Assembly (NCBI GenBank): GCA_031258265.1
Contig: JAIRNB010000303.1
Span: forward strand, 1 to 8,006
DNA length: 8,006 nt
Direction of reading: 5' to 3'
Source: Treponema sp.
GTDB taxonomy: Bacteria > Spirochaetota > Spirochaetia > Treponematales > Breznakiellaceae
The notes under the pieces are model-generated. The model worked only from the letters and a program-made list of their open reading frames with translations. It was not told the origin of the DNA and searched no databases. Below, one piece after another: positions 1-5,884 of this stretch (within the stretch, counting starts at the first letter, position 1; every line of letters starts with the position of its first letter). A program made the translations under genes and the position numbers.

Positions 1-25
1 GGCGGCGGGGCATTCATTCCGCGCT

Positions 26-1084
26 TTAATTCCCCGCGGCCTGCTTAAAGGCGGTCCAGACCCGCTCGTGTTCCTCCTCCGCCTCCTGGCTTATTCCCCG
101 GAGGGTTTCCATATTGCTAAAACCATCGGGAAGGGTAAGGAAGGGGCGGTACTCTGGGGTTATTAGAGAATCGGAAGCGGCAAAGGTGCAGTAATAGCCC
201 AGGTGTTCAAAGCACTGGGCCCCCCGCCGGGGATCCAGGATGTAATTAAGAAAAGCCAGGGCCCCCTGGGCATTGGGGGCATTAACGGGGATAAAGGCCC
301 CCATAAGGCCGTAGCCGATTCCCTCCTCGGGGAATACCATCTTAAGATCCGGCCTGGCCATCATGGCCCGGGTTACCTGATCGGTGTACATGACCGCCGC
401 GGAAAGCTCCCCGGAAAGGAGATCCTCGTCCAGGAAGTCGTCTTTAATAAGGCGGATATTCGGCGCCAGCTCCAGCATCAGCTTCCCCGCTTCGGCAATT
501 ACCCGGGGGTCGCTTTCATTGTAGCTTTTCCCCAGCACCTTGAGAGCCAGGCCGTTGACCACCCTGGGATTCGCCGTTACCCCCAGGCTGCCCCGGAGGG
601 AAACATCCCAAAGGTCCTTGTAGCCGCTGATCTTCTTCGTGATTGCCCTGGGATCGTAGACGATGGTCTGCACCCCCGCGCCGTAAGGGACGGTGTACTC
701 ATCGGCGGGATCGTAGAAGGGCCGGCGGTACAGGGGATTGACGTTGCCGTAATTGGGCAGTTTCGATTTATCCAGTTTTTGCAAAAGCCCCTCGGCAATG
801 GCGGCCTCTATGATATAATCGTCGGCGATAATCAGGTCGTAATCCCCGCCCTTGGCGGTCCGCAGCCGGGTCAGCATGGTTTCATTGGCATCGAAGTTCA
901 CATAGTTTATCCGCAGCCCCGATTCTTTTTCAAAACCCGCCAGAATCTCCTGGGGAAACATCTCCTCCCAGGTATAAATGGTAAGCCGCTTTGCGTCCCG
1001 CCTTCCGCCGGCAAAGATCAGGCCGGGGATCAGGAGGAGAACGCCAAAAAACAACAGCCCGGTAAAAAAACGATACTTTTTCAT
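26..1084 (-). CDS. potD: PotD-like periplasmic substrate-binding protein (copy 1, downstream of potC)
   Basis: This is a 352-residue solute-binding protein of the PotD (spermidine/putrescine) type, which would capture a ligand in the periplasm and deliver it to PotABC. The start is the ATG at 1084, with AAAGGAGA about six bases upstream. An upstream in-frame extension to 1138 lacks the signal-peptide start and runs into the hairpin region. Residues 1-25 are a signal peptide with likely cleavage after LIFA. No lipobox cysteine is seen, so a soluble periplasmic form is expected. Family landmarks are YTWEEM (37-42), NETML (67-71), DYDLIIADDY (81-90), DEYTVPYGAG (128-137), VMYTDQV (231-237) and GYGLMGAFIPVNAPN (257-271). 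Against E. coli PotD as I recall it, D168 aligns with N172 here, E171 with V175 and D257 with G262, so polyamine specificity is doubtful. C291 and C299 are both conserved in the paralogue at 6949-5885. The family is secure; the ligand is not. Confidence 0.9.
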   Translation of the reverse strand: MKKYRFFTGLLFFGVLLLIPGLIFAGGRRDAKRLTIYTWEEMFPQEILAGFEKESGLRINYVNFDANETMLTRLRTAKGGDYDLIIADDYIIEAAIAEGLLQKLDKSKLPNYGNVNPLYRRPFYDPADEYTVPYGAGVQTIVYDPRAITKKISGYKDLWDVSLRGSLGVTANPRVVNGLALKVLGKSYNESDPRVIAEAGKLMLELAPNIRLIKDDFLDEDLLSGELSAAVMYTDQVTRAMMARPDLKMVFPEEGIGYGLMGAFIPVNAPNAQGALAFLNYILDPRRGAQCFEHLGYYCTFAASDSLITPEYRPFLTLPDGFSNMETLRGISQEAEEEHERVWTAFKQAAGN

Positions 1085-1106
1085 ATTGTATCTCCTTTTA
1101 AAATTT

Positions 1107-1119
1107 GCGGTATCACCGC
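1107..1119 (-). other. Small hairpin in the leader of the downstream PotD-like gene
   Basis: GCGGT and ACCGC pair around a three-base loop, about 12 bases upstream of the AAAGGAGA ribosome-binding site of the gene starting at 1084. The stem is short and could be chance. It leaves the ribosome-binding site unpaired. Confidence 0.35.
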
Positions 1120-1124
1120 TTATA
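1119..1124 (-). promoter_or_regulatory. Possible -10 element (TATAAG) for the downstream PotD-like gene
   Basis: TATAAG on the minus strand matches five of six bases of the sigma-70 -10 consensus. It lies between the terminator-like hairpin and the start codon at 1084, where a separate promoter would be needed if the terminator works. No good -35 is seen 16-18 bases upstream, so this is weak. An alternative TTGAAC just upstream pairs only with a poor -10. Confidence 0.22.
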
Positions 1125-1127
1125 TTG

Positions 1128-1182
1128 GACTTGTTCAAGAACCCGGTTGGTTCTCTGCCAAGCGAAGCTTGGCTTACAAGTC
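1128..1182. repeat. Cloverleaf-like element: closing stem plus two internal hairpins
   Basis: GACTTGT (1128-1134) pairs perfectly with ACAAGTC (1176-1182). Between them lie two further hairpins: AGAACC (1138-1143) with GGTTCT (1149-1154) around a five-base loop, and GCCAAGC (1157-1163) with GCTTGGC (1167-1173) around a GAA loop. Three nested perfect stems in 55 bases form a three-way junction. On the plus strand it is followed directly by the terminator-like hairpin at 1187-1222. It could be a structured RNA, a dispersed palindromic repeat unit or a small mobile-element remnant. Which strand, if any, is functional cannot be told from the sequence. Confidence 0.6.
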
Positions 1183-1186
1183 TTCC

Positions 1187-1222
1187 AAAAAACGCTGATT
1201 TTTAACAAAATCAGCGTTTTTT
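1187..1222 (-). terminator. Intrinsic terminator-like 16-bp hairpin with T-tract, usable on both strands
   Basis: Two perfect 16-base arms (1187-1202 and 1207-1222) pair around a four-base loop. The core is ACGCTGA/TCAGCGT and the arms end in six A or T bases, giving a U-tract on either strand. For the minus-strand operon it lies 58 bases after the potC stop and before the binding-protein gene, so it should stop a large part of potABC transcription. Partial read-through is possible. No plus-strand gene is present that would need it. Confidence 0.75.
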
Positions 1223-1239
1223 GTTGTTTTCAAGCGGTT

Positions 1240-1269
1240 GTTGTTCAAAAACTGAAGTTTTTGAACAAC
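1240..1269. repeat. 14-bp perfect inverted repeat just after the potC stop
   Basis: GTTGTTCAAAAACT (1240-1253) pairs with AGTTTTTGAACAAC (1256-1269), with only GA between the arms, starting ten bases beyond the potC stop codon. It has no T-tract on the minus strand, so it looks more like a 3'-end stabilising stem or a dispersed repeat than a terminator. Its arm shares 11 of 12 bases (TTGTTCAARAAC) with positions 1131-1142 of the neighbouring cloverleaf-like element, which suggests a common origin. Confidence 0.7.
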
Positions 1270-1279
1270 TCTATTGGCC

Positions 1280-2098
1280 TTATTCATAAGAAGCACCGCC
1301 CCCGTCATGCCCTCCCTTTGATTTACCGCGAAAACCATAGCCGGAAATGACAGCCGAACAGAGGGACAGAAAGGCTGTTAATACAAAGAGCAGTGAACAC
1401 AGGGCATTGATCTTCGGGCTTACCCCCACCTTTAGTTGAGTATAAATTCTGACAGGCAGCGTATTGGTATGCGGACCGGTAACAAAAATACTGATGATCA
1501 CATCGTCAAAACTCATGGCAAAGGAAATAAGCATCCCCGAAACAATGGCCGGCATAACCAGGGGAATAACAATGTCGTAAAATGCCCGCCATTCCCCCGC
1601 CCCCAGATCCCTGGCGGCTTCCAGCAGACTCTTGTCCAGCCCCTCAAGCCGGGCTTTTACCAGGAGGAAGACATAGGGAATACACATGCTGGTATGGGCG
1701 ATAACCAGGGTAAACATCCCAAAGGGAAGGGAGAGGAGGGCAAAAAATGCCAGGGATACCATACCCATGATAATTTCCGGGGTAATGATAGGGAGAATCG
1801 CCAAAAATTCTATTGCCCCGGCGCCGGGAATTTTCGCCCTGGTCATTCCCGAAGCCGCCAGGACTCCGATAAGGGCGGCAAAAAGGCTGGAGAGAATCCC
1901 AAGAATCAAACTGGTAAAAAGGGCGCCAAAGAGGGCCCGGTCTTTGAACAATTCCCCGTACCAGTAAAGGGAAAAGCCCCCCCAACTGGTACTAAGCCTG
2001 TTTTGATTAAAGGAATACACAATGACCAGGAGAATGGGCAGGTACATCAGCGCCAGTATCACCGCAAGGTAAACCCTGGACAGCCGCGATTTTTTCAA
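1280..2098 (-). CDS. potC: PotC-type ABC permease subunit
   Basis: This is a 272-residue inner-membrane permease, the second transmembrane subunit of a PotABCD-type importer. About six membrane segments are visible (roughly residues 10-30, 57-83, 95-120, 126-147, 180-205 and 232-255). The cytoplasmic EAA loop that docks onto the ATPase is EAARDLGAGEWRAF (160-173). SFDDV at 196-200 is typical of PotC. The start codon is TTG at 2098: it overlaps the potB stop in the four bases TTGA and has GGAGGG about seven bases upstream, a good ribosome-binding site. No ATG start would preserve the first membrane segment. Length is normal for the family. The transported substrate follows the binding proteins and is uncertain. 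Confidence 0.92.
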   Translation of the reverse strand: MKKSRLSRVYLAVILALMYLPILLVIVYSFNQNRLSTSWGGFSLYWYGELFKDRALFGALFTSLILGILSSLFAALIGVLAASGMTRAKIPGAGAIEFLAILPIITPEIIMGMVSLAFFALLSLPFGMFTLVIAHTSMCIPYVFLLVKARLEGLDKSLLEAARDLGAGEWRAFYDIVIPLVMPAIVSGMLISFAMSFDDVIISIFVTGPHTNTLPVRIYTQLKVGVSPKINALCSLLFVLTAFLSLCSAVISGYGFRGKSKGGHDGGGASYE

Positions 2099-2955
2099 AC
2101 CAGTCCCTCCAGTTCCCCGCTGCCGCCGCAGAGGCGGCCAAGGACACGGTAGAGGTAGATAAAGCAGCTGGTCAGCGCCATAAGAACCACGCTGAGGGCC
2201 GCGGCAAAGGGCCAGTCATGGCCCTGCATAAGCTGTTCCTGGATAAGGTTCCCCACCAGCACTACCTTGTTGCCCCCCAGGATGTCGGCGATAAAAAAGA
2301 ACCCCATGGAAGGAATAAAACTTAGGACAACGCCGGAAAAGAGTCCCGGCATGGTCAGGGGCAGGGTAACGGTAAGAAAGGCCCGGGACGCGGATGCCCC
2401 CAGGGTCCGGGCGGCCTCCACCAGACTCCAGTCCATTTTTTCCACGCTGACAAAAACCGAATAGATCATGAAAGGCAGGAGGACGTAGATCATCCCCGTG
2501 ACCACGGCAGGATAACTGTAGAGGAGTCTAAGGGGAGAAGAAATAAGGCCCAGGGCCATAAGAATCTTATCCAGGGTCCCGTTGGAGCGGAATACGATAA
2601 TCCAGCCGTAGAGCCGCATCAGGGAACTGGTCCAAAAGGGAATGATCAGGATCAGCATTACCCTGCCCCGCCAATGGGGGGAAAGTTTAGCCATAAAATA
2701 ACCGAAGGGGTAGCCAAAGGCGGTAACCAGGGCGGTACAAATAAGGGCTAATTTTAGGGAATCAAAAAAGGTGGCGGCATATTCGGGGATAGCGATACGG
2801 CGGTAATTCCGCAGGGTAAATTCCAGGGCAATGCCAAGGCTTCCCTCCCGGTGCAGAAAACTTAAGACCAGCATATACAAAAGGGGGCCCAGGACAAAAA
2901 CCAGGGTAAAAAGGTACAGGGGTAAGGCCATGATATAGGCGGATCGCTGTTTCAT
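2095..2955 (-). CDS. potB: PotB-type ABC permease subunit
   Basis: This 286-residue inner-membrane protein is the first permease of the importer and pairs with PotC to form the translocation channel. Six membrane segments can be seen (roughly 8-30, 64-90, 98-120, 146-170, 203-225 and 250-270). The EAA coupling loop is EAARTLGASASRAF (180-193). PFWTSSLMRLYGW (106-118) is the characteristic PotB segment. The ATG at 2955 overlaps the potA stop in ATGA, implying translational coupling; purine-rich GGAGG and GGGGGAG precede it. The stop overlaps the TTG start of potC by four bases. Length and layout are ordinary for the family. Confidence 0.93.
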   Translation of the reverse strand: MKQRSAYIMALPLYLFTLVFVLGPLLYMLVLSFLHREGSLGIALEFTLRNYRRIAIPEYAATFFDSLKLALICTALVTAFGYPFGYFMAKLSPHWRGRVMLILIIPFWTSSLMRLYGWIIVFRSNGTLDKILMALGLISSPLRLLYSYPAVVTGMIYVLLPFMIYSVFVSVEKMDWSLVEAARTLGASASRAFLTVTLPLTMPGLFSGVVLSFIPSMGFFFIADILGGNKVVLVGNLIQEQLMQGHDWPFAAALSVVLMALTSCFIYLYRVLGRLCGGSGELEGLV

Positions 2956-3941
2956 TCTCCCCCGCTTTCCTCCACCGGGACCGCGTGTTCCGCCTCCCAG
3001 CTTACCCCTACTTCCTGCCCAAGTTCCACTGGCCAGTCAAGACCGTGGCGGCTGGCGATGATCTCCTCCCCGGAGTCTTTAAGTACGGCGCTTACCCTCA
3101 TCTGGCCCCCGGCAAACTGTTTCCCCGTTACCCTGGCAAGGCGTCCGGTTTTCCCGGAGGGAGCCTCCAGATTTATCCATTCGGAACGGATCGCCAGAAG
3201 TTCCCGGCCCTCCCCCCGGATAATGTTGGCATTGCCCACAAACCGGGCGGCAAAACTGGTCCGGGGCCGGTCGTAAATCTCCTGGGGAGTCCCGATCTGT
3301 TCAAAGGCCCCGTCCCGCATCACGGCGATACGATCCGACATGGTAAGGGCCTCCTCCTGATCATGGGTAATATAGACAAAACTGATCCCTAAACGCTGCT
3401 GCAAGCCCTTTAACTCAAGCTGCATCTGCCGGCGGAGCTGCAGATCCAGGGCCCCCAGGGGCTCGTCCAGGAGCAGCGCCTTGGGGGAATTAACCAGGGC
3501 CCGGGCTACGGCAATCCGCTGCTTTTGCCCCCCGGAAAGCTCCGAAGGCATACGCCGCTCGTAACCCGGAAGCCTTACCATTTCCAGGGCCTCCCGTACG
3601 GCCTCCTGTATCTCCTGCCGGGAGCGTTTTTTTATTTTCAAGCTGTAGCCTATGTTGGAGGCCACGTTTAAATGGGGGAAAAGGGCATAATTTTGAAAGA
3701 CCATGTTCACGTTCCGCCGGTGCGGCTCCTCGGCCGTCACATCCCGGTCCTCGATAAAAACCCGGCCGCTGTCCGCCTGTTCCAGCCCGGCAATAATCCT
3801 AAGGGTAGTGGTCTTTCCGCAGCCCGAAGGCCCCAGAAGGGTAACAAATTCACCGGCCCCAATGGAAAGGTCTATCCCCCTGAGAACCGGAACAGCGCCG
3901 AATTTTTTGGTAATTCCCTGAAGGCGCAGCAGTTCAGCCAT
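2952..3941 (-). CDS. potA: PotA-type ABC importer ATPase
   Basis: This 329-residue cytoplasmic ATPase powers the PotBC permease. From the ATG at 3941 the ABC motifs are all intact: Walker A GPSGCGKTT (37-45), Q-loop VFQNYALFPH (81-90), signature LSGGQ (135-139), Walker B ALLLDEP (155-161), D-loop GALD (163-166) and the H-loop histidine in ITHDQ (H193). A C-terminal TOBE-like beta domain of about 90 residues follows, as in PotA/MalK-type subunits. The start at 3941 is preferred over 3995 because it begins at the canonical MAELLRLQG. It overlaps the antiporter stop by eight bases (ATGGCTGA). No clear ribosome-binding site precedes it, so its translation probably depends on the antiporter gene. 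Confidence 0.95.
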   Translation of the reverse strand: MAELLRLQGITKKFGAVPVLRGIDLSIGAGEFVTLLGPSGCGKTTTLRIIAGLEQADSGRVFIEDRDVTAEEPHRRNVNMVFQNYALFPHLNVASNIGYSLKIKKRSRQEIQEAVREALEMVRLPGYERRMPSELSGGQKQRIAVARALVNSPKALLLDEPLGALDLQLRRQMQLELKGLQQRLGISFVYITHDQEEALTMSDRIAVMRDGAFEQIGTPQEIYDRPRTSFAARFVGNANIIRGEGRELLAIRSEWINLEAPSGKTGRLARVTGKQFAGGQMRVSAVLKDSGEEIIASRHGLDWPVELGQEVGVSWEAEHAVPVEESGGE

Positions 3942-5859
3942 AAAGAAAATATCCCAGGACGGCGTAAGCCAAAAAAGCCAGGACGGTAATAACAATTACA
4001 TAGGGCAGTTTGGTCCGGTAGTAGACAATAGGGTTAATGCCCAGCATGGGCCCTTCAAAGAATATATCCCCCAGGGCAATTTCGTTACCGGTAAAACCCG
4101 CCGCGCAGACCGCCCCCACAAAAATTCCTAAATCCATTCCCAGGGCCCTGCCCAGTTCCAGGGCTATGGGCATCCCCAGGGCGTACATAGCCCAGGGGTT
4201 ATCAAACAAAGCTCCCACCACGGTACAGAGGGCGAATATCAGGGCCGGAAGAATCCATGTCTGGGCGCCGATTATGTTCCGGACCACGGTTTCCAGCCAT
4301 GTGGAAAAACCGATCTCCCCAATGCCGGCGGCGAAAACACTGGAAGCAACAAACATAACAACCGGGGCCAGCATACTTTCAAAACCGAAAACTATATTGT
4401 TAAAAAACTGTTCAGGACTCATGTAACGCTGCAAACAGTATAAAATAAACGTAAAGATCAGGGTGATCAGCATGCCGTAGAGGACATTTACCGACAGGGT
4501 TCCGCTTTCCAGGCTGCCGGTTAGTATCGAAGAACCAATCAGAACCAGGATAGGCAAAACGAGGTTCATCACCTTTCCCCGGTTCGAAGCGTCCCGGCTC
4601 TGGCTGACGGCGGTCCCTTCGGGCCAAAGATTCCCCCCCTCTTTTACCCGGATTAAGCCCTGCCGCAGAGCGCCCACGGAAGGCAGTATGCCAAGGATAA
4701 GGAGAAGGATAAAAAGCAGGGCAAAGAGGGCGGAAAAATTATACATAACCGCCCGGATAAAAAGCCCTTTTTCCCCCCCGGCATTTACGATAACCCCGGT
4801 AAGGTAAAGCCCCGTCAGGGAGAGGGGACTCAGGATACAGAGGGCCATGGGGGTCATCCCCAAAACCAGGGCCGACTTTTCCCGGGGGATTCTTTTTTGA
4901 TCCGAAAGGGGGGTATAGCAGGCGCCGTTGATCAGAACATTCAAATACTCGTCAATGGCGATAAGAACCATGGAACAGAAGCCAAAAAAAAGGACCCCGC
5001 CGCCGGTTTTTATCCGTTTTTCGGCAACGTATTTAAGGGCGTTGATGCTGCCGGAGGCCGAGAACTGCCGGGTAAGGGCGCCCATGATGACTACCATAAG
5101 GATAAGGCCGGCGTTTTCACCCAGGGCCTTAATCACCTGATCCGTATAAGCGCCAATAAAGTTCAGCCGGACCCGCAGGATCGAAATAAAAAGCCCCGCC
5201 AGGACTATTGATTCCAGGGCCCGCCGGGTCAGCACAATATAAACCACCAGGAATACGATGGGAGACAGGAGCCACAGGTTATGGAAGGCCCCCCCGGCGT
5301 TTATTTCCGGGGTAAAGAGAATAAGATTAAAAAAGATAAAGAACACCAGGTAATAATTAACAAACAGGGACAGGTCGCTTTGGGTTTTAGCCCCCGCGCC
5401 GGAACCTAAACCACGGCGGGAATTAAGGATCCGGACCAGATTCTGGTACCGGTCCGACGCCTGGTCGTAGATGCTTTTCAGAAACAAACCGTATATCTTG
5501 GGCTGACTCCGGGTAAGGCCGTGGAGGACTTTAGTGCTAAGTTCGTAGGCTTGAACGGTCCCATTGGCCTGAATATCCGCCATCCGTTTATCCCCGGTAA
5601 GGGCGGCGTATTCCCCAAAATAGCTTCCCGGCTGAAGTTCGTTGAGAATCTGATTTTTATTTCCCCGGACAAAGGCCATGCCGGATTCAATAAAAAACAT
5701 CCCCTGGGCGCTGTCCCCGATCCGGCAGACATAACTGTTATGGGGATACTCTTTTAGAACCAGATGGGACATTACATAGTCCAAAATCCGGTTTTCCGCG
5801 GATGAATTCCCCAGCTTAAAGAAATTTCTAATATAGTCCCGGGTTATCGTCTGTGACAT
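3934..5859 (-). CDS. Cyclic-nucleotide-binding domain fused to an NhaC-type ion antiporter
   Basis: This 641-residue membrane protein has two parts. Residues about 13-130 form a Crp-type cyclic-nucleotide-binding beta roll: FIESG (56-60) and a phosphate-binding cassette FGEYAALTGDKRMADIQA (81-98) with the key G82, E83 and R92. Residues about 163-640 are a polytopic domain with roughly a dozen hydrophobic segments. AIDEYLNVLINGACYTPLSD (301-320) matches the NhaC Na+/H+ antiporter core, with REKSALVLGMT (326-336) next to it. GNEIALGDIFFEGPMLGINP (591-610) and YRTKLPY (614-620) match the family's second conserved region. NhaC relatives exchange Na+ for H+, or organic acids and amino acids for ions, so the substrate is unknown. 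The ATG at 5859 follows CAGGGG. The stop overlaps potA by eight bases and the upstream binding protein ends 25 bp away. The domain fusion is unusual; I infer nucleotide-gated transport. Confidence 0.85.
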   Translation of the reverse strand: MSQTITRDYIRNFFKLGNSSAENRILDYVMSHLVLKEYPHNSYVCRIGDSAQGMFFIESGMAFVRGNKNQILNELQPGSYFGEYAALTGDKRMADIQANGTVQAYELSTKVLHGLTRSQPKIYGLFLKSIYDQASDRYQNLVRILNSRRGLGSGAGAKTQSDLSLFVNYYLVFFIFFNLILFTPEINAGGAFHNLWLLSPIVFLVVYIVLTRRALESIVLAGLFISILRVRLNFIGAYTDQVIKALGENAGLILMVVIMGALTRQFSASGSINALKYVAEKRIKTGGGVLFFGFCSMVLIAIDEYLNVLINGACYTPLSDQKRIPREKSALVLGMTPMALCILSPLSLTGLYLTGVIVNAGGEKGLFIRAVMYNFSALFALLFILLLILGILPSVGALRQGLIRVKEGGNLWPEGTAVSQSRDASNRGKVMNLVLPILVLIGSSILTGSLESGTLSVNVLYGMLITLIFTFILYCLQRYMSPEQFFNNIVFGFESMLAPVVMFVASSVFAAGIGEIGFSTWLETVVRNIIGAQTWILPALIFALCTVVGALFDNPWAMYALGMPIALELGRALGMDLGIFVGAVCAAGFTGNEIALGDIFFEGPMLGINPIVYYRTKLPYVIVITVLAFLAYAVLGYFLYG

Positions 5860-5884
5860 GCCCCTGACCCCGGTTAAAAAATTT

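Larger units (their letters stand above)
1085..1279. other. potC-potD spacer rich in perfect inverted repeats
   Basis: This 195-bp spacer holds no gene. Reading with the minus-strand transcript it contains a 14-bp hairpin directly after the potC stop (1269-1240), a 16-bp hairpin with T-tracts (1222-1187), a three-way-junction-like element (1182-1128), a small GCGGT/ACCGC hairpin (1119-1107) and then the ribosome-binding site of the binding protein. Such an arrangement could end or protect the potABC message and let the binding protein be made at a different level. That function is inferred; the repeats themselves are read directly. Confidence 0.8.

Noticed and set aside
1085..1138. Upstream extension of the first PotD-like protein
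   Set aside because: The extra 18 residues precede a clean signal peptide, and the ATG at 1084 has a well-placed AAAGGAGA.
203..1198. Long plus-strand open frame of 331 codons
   Set aside because: It lies antisense to the PotD-like gene, whose protein shows clear family motifs. The plus-strand product has no recognisable domain, is rich in Pro and Gly as expected from a high-G+C antisense frame, and runs into the hairpin region.
1436..2152. Plus-strand open frame of 238 codons
   Set aside because: It is antisense to potC. The product is a low-complexity, Lys/Gly/Pro/Asn-rich sequence without hydrophobic core or family resemblance.
2985..3392. Plus-strand open frame of 135 codons
   Set aside because: It is a shadow of the C-terminal half of potA, which carries intact ABC motifs on the other strand.
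3942..3995. Upstream extension of PotA
   Set aside because: The extra residues are encoded by antiporter sequence in another frame; PotA proteins begin near MAELLRLQG, and the 8-bp overlap fits coupled genes.
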